Shown: positions 1 through 10,692 of the stretch, piece by piece | Position numbering within the stretch: position 1 is the first letter of the stretch | Layout: each line of letters begins with the position of its first letter | From: Nothopassalora personata | Taxonomy: Eukaryota; Ascomycota; Dothideomycetes; Mycosphaerellales; Mycosphaerellaceae | NCBI GenBank assembly: GCA_033816765.1 | Contig: CM066287.1 | Location: 1,488,001-1,552,000 of the forward strand | Direction of reading: 5' to 3' | Length of the DNA stretch: 64,000 nt | The notes under the pieces: generated by a model | Told to the model about the DNA's origin: nothing | Seen by the model: only the letters and a program-made list of their open reading frames with translations | Databases searched by the model: none | Translations under genes and position numbers: made by a program

Positions 1-585
1 TTAATTCTACTATTTAGGGTCTTAACAATCCTTATAGTCTACTAGTTATTATAGTATAGTAGTATCCGATTCTCCAATTTAAGGGTAACTGTACTAAAAA
101 GCCTATCCTACTATAGGACCTCTAAGGCGGCGTAACTAAGGGCATATAGCTCTAATTCAGTGCTTAATTTCGTAACTATTCCCTACTTAACTGCTCTCTA
201 GTCGATAATCCCCTTAAAAAGGAAAAAGACAAAGGCCTTACTTAATCTACGAGTTTTCTTATCGTCGGCAAATAAGGTATCTAAGGCCCTATAGAATTCT
301 AGTAGCGTTAAGTCCGAGGGTTTAGGTAGGCCGTAGTACTTAATCGAATAATCCGTAGTGTAGAGAAGGTATTAAATCAAGTGTCTCACTGCCCTAAGAG
401 CCTCCTTTATAGGGTTAGTTAGGTGCTAAGAAAGAAGAGAGACTAAAAAGGATATATTAGGGCGCGTTTCCACTACTGCAAAGTTCACCGATCCTACTTA
501 GGACCTATAAACGTTAATCTCTTCCGTAGTAGCCTAAAGTTCATTTCTAAGGCCGATATATCCCCCTAGTAGGGGAGTTTTAATC
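1..585 (-). pseudogene. Copia-3 relic: RNase H / pol C-terminus
   Basis: The minus strand reads, with several stop codons, as the end of a Copia pol. It shows the conserved stretch around the aspartate of RNase H (YADDKKTRRL), followed by a FVFFLFKG-like segment and an ELELYALS segment. Nearly every CpA and TpG has become TpA. It ends exactly at the left LTR of the chromovirus relic 586-7529. The same Copia resumes at 7530, so this is host sequence split by that insertion. The window start truncates it. Confidence 0.7.
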
Positions 586-946
586 TGTTATTGTCTCGTT
601 CTAGGGCTAGTCTTAAAGGAGAGATAAGTTAAGTCACGTGGCAGTATTCTTTAGAGAGGCTAAAGTAAGCTAAGCGAAGATAAATAATAGGAATAAGAGT
701 TGTATTCCAATTAGTAAGATAGTAACATAAGTTGAACGTATTAGAACTATAAGGGTTTCTAGCGTTCCTAAATATAAAAGAGATTCGTAGATCTCGGTGA
801 TTAGTCTAATCATTCTAAGTATAAGCAGTCTAATTAGTCTAAGCATAAGTAGTCTAATCGCTCTATGTCTAAGCGCTTAGGTAGGATAAGTTACGTATTC
901 GTCTTGTCGTTATAATTCTAGGGTCCCTAGGAATTATTCCGTAACA
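586..946 (-). repeat. Gypsy-1 3' LTR
   Basis: This is a 361-bp LTR with ends tgttattg / ccgtaaca in plus orientation. It differs from 7169-7529 mainly by RIP-type transitions. The half nearest 586 (R-U5) matches the LTR at 47721-48189 in the right nest, while the U3 half does not. Confidence 0.88.
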
Positions 947-1019
947 CTATCCCCCTCTTAGCCTAGCTTCGTCCCGAAGCTTCTTAAGCCGTTATTATTT
1001 CTTATAGTAATAGTTAACT

Positions 1020-1502
1020 ATGTCTTCTTCCTCCTATAAACGCCGTTATTGACTTGCTCTAGATACTAAAATTTCCGGTATCGAAATAGCTCTATACACG
1101 AATTGTTAGAAGTCTCGATCCTCGGGCGTAGTAGTAAGGTGTATCGTAGGTTCTCGGTCTAGGAAGTGTTCGGCCTACATTCGAAAAGGCTGTAAAGATT
1201 GCGATATACGTCTTTCCCGTCCGGAGTAGGAACGTCTCCGCGATTCGCGCGATAAGCTTAAGCTAGAGCTTAAGAGGATTAAAGAGGAGGAGGTGCGGCT
1301 AAAGATACGCAAGATCTGTCTTCGGAAACAGCTTCGATTAGCTAAGCGTCGTACCGACGATGCCGTCGCTAAGGAGTTAGAGGAGCTCGAGGAGGAAGAG
1401 GCGCGCGAGGAGCTAGCGTCTCTTAAGCGGGCGTCGGGGGTAGAGGTATCGCCTTCGCTAGTCTCCTTCTCGGATATCCTAGAGATGCCCGTAAATAACT
1501 AG
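1020..1502 (+). pseudogene. Gypsy-1 antisense ORF relic (Zn2Cys6-like + coiled coil)
   Basis: A 161-codon frame opens with ATG at 1020, 74 bp from the LTR edge, and ends at TAG 1500-1502. It carries four in-frame stops, all explainable by RIP, and no frameshift. Its C-terminal half stays open from 1293. That half contains KICLRKQLRLA followed by an acidic coiled-coil run, which closely matches the intact antisense ORF at 61576-62163. In the N-terminal half the cysteine cluster is visible although two positions now read Tyr (C to Y, TGT/TGC to TAT/TAC). The spacing fits C-x2-C-x11-C-x8-C-x2-C-x7-C. It is convergent with gag-pol of its own element. The function is unknown. Confidence 0.75.
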
Positions 1503-1598
1503 GCGGCGCTTTCTAGAGCGGAGCCTTAGGGCGAGTCCTTAGGGGTAGAGACTTATTAGGGTACTTATTTGTAAGTTATGTCCCTATTCTTATTAATC

Positions 1599-1672
1599 GG
1601 CTAGGTAGCTTAGTAGTAGAGCGTAAGCTATCTACACTCTTAAGGTCGTAGGTTCGATTCCTACTCTAGCCG
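1599..1672 (+). pseudogene. tRNA-like relic
   Basis: A 74-nt cloverleaf can be drawn. The acceptor arms are GGCTAGG and TCTAGCC (one G-T pair), the D-stem is GCTT/GAGC with a box A-like TAGCTTAGTAGTAGAGC, the variable loop is AGGTC, and the T-stem is GTAGG/CCTAC around TTCGATT (box B GGTTCGATTCC). The anticodon arm is imperfect: the C28-T38 position is mismatched and the loop has 9 nt, so no anticodon can be assigned. It lies inside the Gypsy-1 relic between the chromodomain end and the antisense ORF. It is more likely a captured tRNA or tRNA-derived SINE piece than a working gene. Confidence 0.5.
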
Positions 1673-1734
1673 CTCCTAGCCGACTAGTCGCTAATCGGTA
1701 ACTTAGTAGGCTAGCCGTTTTTTAGTCTTGTAGT

Positions 1735-4700
1735 ATTCCTGGATTTTTTGCTAACAGTTATGTAGATTTTCTTTTAGTTCCTAGGTACTTTCTAATTCGT
1801 CGTATCCTTTCCATTTAACAAGGTATCGCTAACCTTTCTTATCTAGGATTCTTTCGACTTCGAATTCGTTTTCTACTTCCGGTTCGAAATAGAAGCTCTC
1901 CTAGTAGGGTGTTTCGGCGTCTACTAGTTCTAACTTAGAGATATAGAAGACTAGGTGGATTTTTGCGTCTAGTAGTAGTCGTAGGCGGTAGTTAACTAGT
2001 CCTATAACTTTATCGATGAAAAATAGTCCGACCTTAACGTAATCTAGTTTCTTAGTCTATCTTCTTATTCTTAAGTTTTTTATAAGGAGATAGACCTTAT
2101 CCCCCTCTTTTAGTAGAGGTGCTATTTTTCTTATGTCCTACCGTTATTAAGACAGTTTTTGTTATGCATCTTCGATCGCCTTGCGTGTTTCTTTATGCAC
2201 TTCCTTAAGAGTATCCGTCGTTACGATTGCTCTTTCGGCTTATAGGTAGCATCTAGGTATTCTAAATAGGTTAGGATCTTTACTAAAGTTCGCATAAAAT
2301 AGTGTCGTTAAAGTTGTCTCTAATTTGTAGTTGTTTAGTGCAATCTACGCTATTAGTAGTAATGAGACCCAGTTGTCTTATATATAATTAATGTAGTATC
2401 GTAGGTATTGTTCTAGCGTTTAATTTATCCTTTTGGTTTATCCGTCTATTTCCGGATAATATACTATTAATAGCTTATGTTTGATTCCGATCGTTCCTAT
2501 AAGCGTCTTCTAGTAATTTAATGTAAATAGCTTATCTCTATCCGTTATAAATACTTAGGGAAATCCGTAGTATCGGATAAGTCTATCTAGTACGAGGTAT
2601 CCGAGCTACTCTATATCGTATATTTCCGATATAGGAATAAAGTGTACGTATTTCGTAAGTCTATTAACTATAACTAGTATTATGTCGTATAGTTGTTTCG
2701 TAACTTAATCCTTTAACGGTAGGAGTTTCGTAATAAAGTCTATTATAACTTCGTCCTATAGTTTCGTCGGTAGCGTCCTAAACTGTAGGTAACCATATTT
2801 TATATGTCTCGTAGCCTTGTTTCGTTAGTAGTGTACGCATTGTTTAATGTAGCGTAACACCTTAAGTCTTATCTATAGAAATAAGAAACTGCGTTATATT
2901 AGGTCTATTGTCTTTAAAGTTCTAGGGTGTCTATAAGTTAGTCCGTCGTAATGTTGTCGTATACATTCTTCTTCTCAATCCTTAGGTACTTAGTATTTTC
3001 CTTACGATATAGGGAATTGTTCGTCCCTATCGCCTAATATCCGTACGGTGTTATTAAATTCTCTTATTTTAGTACTAAGACTTCCGTCGGGGTTCGTCTT
3101 TAATATTTTGTGTTACACTAGTTCTTTTCCTTCTATATAGTCGCTTCTTTGGCTTAGCGCGTCAGCGCGGCCGTTCTCTCTTCCTAGAGTATATTTAATT
3201 TCGAACTTATACTGCCCTAGTAGCTCCAACTAGCGGGCTTGCCTTCGGGTAAGTTCTTTCGTCGTCGTGAAGTACGTAAGATTCTTATAGTTAGAAAGAA
3301 CCGTTAACTTCGGTAGGCCCTCGACATATACTCTCTAATGTTACATAGTAGCAATAATAGCTAGAAGCTCTTTATTATAGATGTCGTAGTTCTGTTCCGC
3401 TATAGTTATTTTCCGGGAGTAATAGGCTACTAGGTGTCTCTACCTATCGTGTGTCTATGTTAGACATGCGCCTATTGCTATATTAGACGTATCGGTCTCG
3501 ATGTAGACTTCCTTACTACTATCGAATAGTCGAAGCGTAGGGGCTAAAGCGCATTATTCTTTAAGTTTCTTAAATGCTTCAATCTATTCTTTTCCCTATT
3601 TCTAAGTAACGTCTTTTCTCGTAAGCATCGTTATTAGTGCTGCTGTTTTTACGTAGTCCTTAATGAATTTCCGGTTGTAGTTCGCTAGTCTAAGGAATAA
3701 TTGTACGTCCTTAACTGTTTTTAGTTCTAGCTATTCTCTAATTGACTATGTCTTCGTAGGGTCGATCGCTATCCCTATAGTGCTAATAATAAAGCCTAAG
3801 AATTTAACTTCTTTCTTATAGAATTCGCATTTCTCGGGTGCCGTCTTAAATCCTAAACGTGTAAGTCGTTCGAAGACGTCCTAGACTTGTCTTATGTACT
3901 CCTGTAGGGATCCTTTTATATAGACTAGTATGTCGTCTATATAAGCGATAACGCATATATCGAGTAGGTCTCTAAGTGTTTCGTTAATAAGGTCCTAGTA
4001 GGATGCGGGTGCGTTAGTTAATCCTATTAGCATAACTAAGAATTCGTAGAGTCCGTATCTTATTCTAAAAGCGGTTTTCCATTCTTCTCCTTCTACTATT
4101 CGTATAGTATAGAAGGCATCTCATCTCGTAGGTTAATCTTCGTGTACTAGTCCGATCCGGTTAATCTATCTTATACTTCTTCGATGTTAGGTAGCGGGTA
4201 TCGGTTCTTAATCGTAATCTCGTTTAACTTCCTATAGTCTTATACGAGTCGTAACTTCCCGTTTGCTTTTAGAACGAACATATATAGAGTTCCTACACTC
4301 TAGGTGGATCTTCTTATCTATCCTTTAGCTAGCTTCTCCTTTAGCTATTCTCGTAGGGTCTATAGCTCTTTCTTAGACATTTAATATAGGGGTCCCTATA
4401 GAGGCTCTTTCCCTAGCTAAATGTTAATCTTGTAATCCTATAGGCGGTGCTTAGGTAAGGCGGTTTTACCTCTCTCCTCTTTAAAGAGTCGCGACTACTT
4501 ACGATACTCCTTAGGAATACTTAACTCTAAGATGTTAGTATTCTTCGATAGTGCGTTACTTCTATTACTTCTAGTAACTTCGTAACCCGGCGGCCCTACG
4601 CTAGTATCTATCCCGGTCGAAGGTAGTTCTTCTATCCTTCTATTCGGCGTAAGCTATATCTCGTTTAGCTGTTTCCTTACCTTATCTACTAGTAAACGCT

Positions 4701-5830
4701 ACTACTACGTAGGCTAAATGTCGATAACGTAATCGCATTCCCTAAATGTAAGTACTCCTCTTCTCTAGTCGATTACTAGATTGTACTTTCTTAACTAAGG
4801 CATACCTAATACTATGTTATAACTAGCTATATTAGTAACGTCTAAGGTAATATTCTCGTAGTACTATTAGATAGCTAGTGGCAATAGTATCGTCTCCTAT
4901 TCTACGCTAGGTAACGATAATCCGTTTACCGCGATTAACTCGTAACCCCATTTCTTCTTTAGGGTAGCTAACCCGTTTCTTCTTATAAAAGACTCGGAGA
5001 TGAAATTCCCCGCTACTCCTAAGTCGATTATAACACTAGTCTTATGTCCGTTAACGATTGCTTGTGTCTAGAAAACTATGTTTAATGTCGATGCATAAGC
5101 CTAAGTATTGCATAACTCCCTCCGGTCGCTTATTCCTAGAGAGCTAATCCTTTTCCCGAATAGTATATAGTTCGCTATACTTCGTGCCTAGAGGCTTCGG
5201 CTAGAACCTATAGCCCGTTGCCCTATGTCTACACTTATAGTCTATTACGTTCCTAGATCTTCTACGTTTCTAAGTAGAGTGCGCGTACGTGTTACACTAT
5301 GTTACGTAATTTATTCGAAATAAATGTTCCTAAAGATGTAAGATATCCGGTTCCTATTATTCGGCTTCCTATCGGTAGTCGTTCTATAACGGCGGTTACT
5401 AGATTCTCGGTTATTTCTATAAGTGGGTATCCCTAGGCTATGCCTCGTAGGGTGTCGAGTGTCTTATTAAACTTAATAGAGTGTAGCCTCCTTCGTCCGC
5501 CTATCTTAGGTAGGAATTCCTCGTGCCTTCTTTATAGGTAGATAATTATGTCGTATAGTTTCTTAGGTGCATCTACCGTAAAGGTAAGTTGTTCGTTATC
5601 GTCGTTAGTGTCGCTCTCTTCTCCTTTGGAGGAATCTTCTTCGCTTAATTCTTCCGGATCCTATTCTTCCTTAATAGTATTTAGCCCGGTAGTTTCTTAA
5701 CTTTCTTCCTATAGTTCTAGTGACTATAATCCGTTCTATCCTAGGTCCTGATTTTCTTTATCGCTTCTATCTTCGTTAAAGTAGGATTCGTCGATGTCTA
5801 CTTCTCGGAGCGTAGCGTTTTACCTATGCG
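1735..5830 (-). pseudogene. Gypsy-1 pol relic (PR-RT-RH-IN-chromodomain)
   Basis: Minus-strand translation with many stops shows, from the 5' end, a retropepsin remnant near 5030 (IDLGVAGNF), a reverse transcriptase YIDDILVY motif near 3925-3960, integrase sequence at about 2300-3000 and a C-terminal chromodomain at about 1745-1880 (VERILDKKG, RYLVKWKGYDE). This order defines a Ty3/Gypsy chromovirus. Chromodomains in this clade direct integration toward marked chromatin (known for the family). RIP has destroyed every long frame. Confidence 0.75.
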
Positions 5831-7160
5831 TCGCTCCTAGGGTTCCTCGTAGTTACTAAGGCTAATACCCTACGCCTAACTTCGCGGCGTAGTAGATTTA
5901 ACACGATTCTTAGTAACAGAATCGCTAATGAAGGCTTCTATAACCATTTCGAGACTCGGATTCGATCTCGTAGTCGACTCTTCGTGTTATTATGTTAAAC
6001 TGTCGTAGTTAGTTCTTCGCATTAAATGGAATAACTACCATTTGCTGCCTATAGTATCCTCCTCGTCCTTCTAAGGGGTCTAGGAGAGGCATCGTGCTTC
6101 TATTACTAGCTCTCTCCCCTACTCTCCGAGTATAGTCGGTATCTCCTCGAGATCTAACGCTACTCTCGGATTTACTAGTTCGGGGTTGCATTATATTAAA
6201 TTGCTCGCGGCGTACTATATTCTTACCGCGGCAATCCCGCGCTATGTAGCCTTCCTTACTATAGGTATAGTATATAAGTTTTCCTTTTCCTTTAAAGGGC
6301 TTTCCGTAGCCCCTACTTTTATCGATCCTCCGTCCTCGTTAGGTAACGTCTAGTTCCATTAGCTATAGTCTATAGTAGGGCTAGCTTTGTCGTGAGAATT
6401 CTCCCTTCGTAACGTATCCTCCTAAGGGTCTACGGTCCGGAGCGTATCCTACTATTCCTCCTACTTTAGAGTCGTATTTCTTCTCCTAGTGTCGTTCCTA
6501 GAGCTAGTTATCGATATTAATCGACGCTTTTATTAGCTCTTCGAGGTTAGTAATCCGTCCCCCGTATCTTATTAACTCGTCCTTAACGGAGTCCTTAAGT
6601 CTACGTCGGAACATAGTTATTAACGCCGTCTAGTTCTATCTAGTAATTTGTCCGTATTCTTCGAATTTGGCGGTATACTCTGAAGTAGACGTCTTCTACT
6701 TTAGGTGTTAAATAATTCGTATAGCCTATTAGACTTCGTTCGAGGTTCTAAAGATTAATTTTATCTTTTCTTTAAAAAGGGTATAGCTCCTAAACATTCC
6801 GGTAGGGTCTTATCGTCCTATACCTTTAAGGTATTCCTTAAGGTAAGGTTTAATCCAGTTCTACGCACTTCCGCGAAGGTACGTAATAGCGAAGATAGTT
6901 CTTTTATCGGCATCGACTAGGTTGAACATGAGATATATATCTATCTAGTTAATCTAGTCGTCGAACTTAGCTCTGTCTCTATAGAAGAGGTCTAGCTTAG
7001 TAGCCTTAACGTCGTTCTTCCTTAGAGTAGGCTCGTTATCGTTATTAGACTTATCGTCCTTCGTAGTGGTCTGTTGTAGTAGCGTACGGCGGATGCTTCC
7101 TACTTCGCTAGGGGCGGGTATTCCCCTACTAGCTGCTTAAGTAGCGCTTATCCTAAGGGC
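5831..7160 (-). pseudogene. Gypsy-1 gag relic
   Basis: This is a minus-strand Gag remnant directly inside the 5' LTR. The zinc knuckle is recognisable at about 6230-6290 (YYTYSKEGYIARDC), where RIP has replaced two of the three cysteines and the histidine by tyrosine. The same gag is less decayed in Gypsy-4 at 48207-49068 and 56312-56928, where the knuckle still reads GHIARDC. It is non-functional. Confidence 0.7.
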
Positions 7161-7168
7161 GTTTAAAG

Positions 7169-7529
7169 TATTATTGTCTCGTTCTAGGGCTAGTCTTAAA
7201 GGAGAGATAAGTTAAGTTACGTAGCGGTATTCTTTAGAGAGGCTAAAGTAAGCTAAGCGAAGATAAATAATAGGAATAAGAGTTGTATTCCAATTAGTAA
7301 GATAGTAACATAAGTTAAACGTATTAGAACTATAAGGGTTTCTAGCGTTCCTAAATATAAAAGAGATTCGTAGATCTCGGTGATTAGTCTAATCATTCTA
7401 AGTATAAGCAGTCTAATTAGTCTAAGCATAAGTAGTCTAATCGCTCTATGTCTAAGCGCTTAGGTAGGATAAGTTACGTGTTCGTCTTATCGTCATAATT
7501 CTAGGGTCCCTAGGAATCATTCCGTAACA
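7169..7529 (-). repeat. Gypsy-1 5' LTR
   Basis: This 361-bp partner of 586-946 has the same length. Its outer TG is mutated to TA at 7169-7170, a RIP change. It is followed by the TAATC target duplicate. Confidence 0.88.
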
Positions 7530-8450
7530 TAATCCTCTTCTCCGGTCTTAAGATACCGTAGCGATAACTAATCTTCTCGATATAGGTCTTCTAGTTAAGT
7601 TTAAGGATCCGCTGTTAACGATTGCGAGTAATGTAAATCCCGTAGAACTATTTAATAGGTCCTATTACCTTTATCTCGTATTTGTTAGTTAGTCCTTAAA
7701 TAAGCCCCTTAGCTCTTAATTCGGATTTTAAGGGCTAAGTAAAGCAAATATTATCTACATAGAAGAAAACTAGGACTAAAAATTCCCTATTAATAAAGAG
7801 ACAGTCCGTAACTTTAGATAGGCCGAGGTCGTTAAGGGTGTTTTTAAGCTCTAAATACTATAGTAGAGGGGACTCCTTAAATCCGTAAAGGGCTTTGTAG
7901 TACCTTAGAAGTTTTCCTTCCTTCTTAAATCCTTTAGGGGTATACATATATACTAGCGATAGCATAGGGGTATTGAGAAACGCGTTTACGGCGTCTATCT
8001 ACAGTGTCTTAAGGTTAAAATAGGCTACTAGGGCTATTATATACCTAAAGAGTCTTACATAAAGGGTTACTACGTAGGTTTCCCCTATAGCGTCCTTTTA
8101 ATCGCCTCGAGCGTACACTCGAGCCTTACATTTTAGGAGTTCTACGTTTTAGTTAAGCTTATATTTCTATACCTAAGTTATTAACGTTATCGGGTGTTCT
8201 ACTACTTCGACCTTATTATACTAAGACAGGGTGTTTGTCGTAAATTGCTTCTTAAATTCTTTAACACTTACTGCCCTAAATGCTTCCCTATAAGGGTGTA
8301 TATTAAGGTCCTTCTATCGCTTTAGTTTAGGGGGTAGTATGTTCCCTATTCCGGTTATTTTAGACGATATAGTTAAGGTATTACTCTCTTAAGGTCCCTT
8401 CGAGAGAGTAGCTAAGACTTTAATCCTCTTAATAGCAAGAATCGAGTATA
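7530..8450 (-). pseudogene. Copia-3 relic: reverse transcriptase
   Basis: On the minus strand this fragment reads as Ty1/Copia reverse transcriptase. It shows LLKCKARVYARGD, then ETYVVTLYVR, then IDAVNAFLNTP, and a VFFYVDNI motif in place of YVDD. It continues the RNase H piece at 1-585 once Gypsy-1 is removed. It is interrupted at 8450 by the LTR of the pol-less element. The adjoining upstream part of the same protein is found inverted at 19787-21108. Confidence 0.78.
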
Positions 8451-8799
8451 TGTTACGGAATAGTATAGGAAGACCCTAACTACTTATTAAGCGAACTAGT
8501 ACAAGCATAGCGGAAGACTGTAGGGAGTAATTAGGTTAAACAGCTATAATTACGGTGAGCGTAAGCACTCTAATTAGTCTAATTAGATTACTTAGTGATC
8601 GGCCTACTTACTCTAATTAGTTACGCTAAGACATAGCACTATATAGACGACGCTTCTTTACGAGTAGATAGGAGCTTCGTACTTAACTTATTTTAAGTAT
8701 ATACTATATACTATTTAGGACTACTACCTTTATAACTAATTAAGACATCCCTATAAAGATCTAAGCCCGAGTTGTAATAACGTATAGCGGTTCCTAATA
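8451..8799 (+). repeat. Relic-A 5' LTR
   Basis: This 349-bp LTR opens tgttacgg and ends ttcctaata, a RIPped form of ttcctaaca. It carries the core block actatatagacgacgcttc that is shared by all pol-less elements in the window. Upstream of that block, ctaattag repeats look like RIP products of CTGATCAG. Confidence 0.85.
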
Positions 8800-8831
8800 A
8801 CTTTAAGCACTACTACTAGGGCCCTTTATAT

Positions 8832-9821
8832 ATGTCTAGGAGAGACGCTACCCGGAGTCCGTTACGACAATAGCTATAGTTAACTAGCATTACGGAACGA
8901 ATAAGCGAAATGTTGATTACTAGAAGCGGAAAACGATTAACACCCTCTATAAGCTCGAACAGCATATACGAGTACCCTAAGGCACCTAAAGTATTACTAC
9001 CGGAGACGTTCGATGGAACATAAGGGAAGCTAGAGGCTTTTTAGCTATAGGTTTAGCTGTACCTCTACTTTAACGCCTAACAGTTTAATAGCGAGGCCTC
9101 TAAGGTCTTGTACGCCGTATCTTTCCTAAGGGGTAGGGCAGCCCGAGGATTCCGACTATATCTTAAAGACTAGCTTAATAACTAGGACGAAGGAGACAAC
9201 CCGAAGACGGAAATCCGGAAGATATTTACCGACTATAATAAGTTCGAGATTAAACTAAACGACCTATACGGGATACCTAACGAAGAGGTTTATGCCGATA
9301 GACATATCCGACAACTCCGACAAAACACCTTAGTTATAGTCTATGCCTCTAAGTTCTAAGGATATGCCGCCGACCTCGAGTAGAACGACGTAGCATTTCG
9401 ATCCTAGTTCTACCTAGGCCTAAAGAACAACGTTAAGGCCGAACTATCTCGAAACTCTAGCCTTACTAGCTTAGCCGCGATAGTTAAGGCTATAAAGGAA
9501 ATCGACGAGAGACTCTAGGAGCTAAAGTACGACCGATTCTTATAGCCTAGATTCTAGAGACCCGCGAGAAGCGGAAGAGGGGGCTTTAAAGCTAGGAGTT
9601 ATAACCCTAATTACGGAGATCTAATAGAATTAGACGCTACGGAAAGGCGCGGACGAAGTAAGTAGTTAATAAGAGATCTAACTTACTATACATGTAGAAA
9701 GAAAGGCTACTATACTAGAGACTGTCTAAAGAAGAATATTATTAGCCGCGAGTTTAACGCAATAGATCGGGTAACAATAACATACTAGGAATGCGAGAAC
9801 TTCTTCTCGAAATCTGCCTAG
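8832..9821 (+). pseudogene. Relic-A gag
   Basis: The frame is 990 nt, exactly as long as the intact gag at 60477-61466, with the same first and last codons and no indel. Stops and missense changes come from CpA-to-TpA and TpG-to-TpA; an example is the opening, where ctggga became ctagga and gtcacg became gttacg. The zinc knuckle region (about 9690-9730) has lost cysteine positions. The pair makes a direct before/after record of RIP. Confidence 0.85.
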
Positions 9822-9999
9822 TAGAAACGACCTAACGAAGAGGCATTAAACAGCGGCTTCTTAATTTAATAACCTAGAACACAGAAGTTAACATAGCGAT
9901 ATAAGGACACGACTACTAGATAACAACTTACAAGGAACTAGGAAAGCTAAAATCTTCGAAAGGAACGAAGCCTTAGGAACTAGGAAACAGGAGGTTCTA

Positions 10000-10497
10000 G
10001 TTTAGAGGCGACAGTTCTAGAGGAGCCTCGAGAGAGGACGACAACGGGGGCACCTCGACACCGTTCTAGACCTCTTAGCCTAGAAGCTTCGACTCGACGC
10101 TCTTAGCCTCCTTAAGATCCTCTAGCTCTTAGGCGACGGCGTCGTCGACACGACGTTCGGCTAGACGTAACTGCTTCCTTAAACGGATCTTCTTTATACG
10201 CTTCTCTACTAGCGCTTAAAGAAGCATAACCTCCTCTTCCTCGAGCGACTCGATATTATAGCGAATCTTTTCCCTGACATCGCGGAGGCGCTCCTATTAC
10301 GGATAAGAGATCTTTACGTTATAAGGACGACCCTTACGTACACACTCGGAACACTTACTAGACCTAGGGCTAACGATGCACTTGGGATGCTCGCCGGAAA
10401 CGGAAGAACGACAGTTTAAATAGGGTGCTATTTTAATACCGTTTCGTTAGATGTTGCGGGAAAGGGTAAGACGACGAAGTAAGGAAGAAGACGACAT
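10000..10497 (-). pseudogene. Relic-A antisense ORF relic (Zn2Cys6-like)
   Basis: On the minus strand an ATG at 10497, 78 bp from the 3' LTR, starts a frame with MSSSSLLRR, a cysteine region containing KCIVSPRSSKCSECVRKG, and then the KIRLRKQLRLAERR coiled-coil segment typical of the family. Several stops fit RIP. It converges on the gag relic. The downstream end is approximate. Confidence 0.7.
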
Positions 10498-10574
10498 TCT
10501 TACGGTCGTAAAGTGTAGGTATCGAGTTAACGTTATATAGCTTCCGGGACGGAAGCTAGCTAAAAGGGGGATAG

Positions 10575-10692
10575 TATTACGGAACAGTATAGGAAGACCC
10601 TAACTACTTATTAAGCAAACTAGTATAAGTACAGTAGAAGACTATAGGGAGTAATTAGGTTAAACAGCTATAATTACGGTAAGCGTAAGCAC
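10575..10692 (+). repeat. Relic-A 3' LTR, first part
   Basis: These 118 bp match the beginning of 8451-8799 and stop at agcac, where a Copia LTR begins. With the 236-bp part at 21109-21344 and the 5-bp duplication counted once, the total is 349 bp, exactly the 5' LTR length. Confidence 0.85.

Larger units (their letters stand above)
586..7529 (-). mobile_element. Gypsy-1: RIP-degraded full-length Ty3/Gypsy chromovirus
   Basis: A 6.9-kb LTR retrotransposon lies on the minus strand. It is bounded by two 361-bp LTRs (586-946 and 7169-7529) and flanked by a perfect 5-bp target duplication, TAATC (581-585 and 7530-7534). In element order it holds the 5' LTR (right), gag with a CCHC remnant, protease, reverse transcriptase, RNase H, integrase, chromodomain, a tRNA-like relic, an antisense ORF relic, a polypurine tract (complement of ccccctctta near 950) and the 3' LTR (left). 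All coding frames are broken by C-to-T and G-to-A changes. It inserted into the older Copia-3 relic. Confidence 0.88.
8451..10692 (+). mobile_element. Relic-A: RIP-degraded pol-less gag element
   Basis: This is a degenerate copy of the same kind of element as the intact ones at 56929-59376 and 60097-62585. It has a 5' LTR (8451-8799, 349 bp), a gag relic in plus orientation, a convergent antisense ORF relic, a polypurine tract (aaaaggggg before 10575) and the first 118 bp of the 3' LTR. The remaining 236 bp of that LTR are at 21109-21344 in inverse orientation. The target duplication is GTATA (8446-8450) against GTGTA (complement of 21104-21108), one RIP change apart. No pol is present, so mobilisation must have used another element's enzymes. 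Confidence 0.85.
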
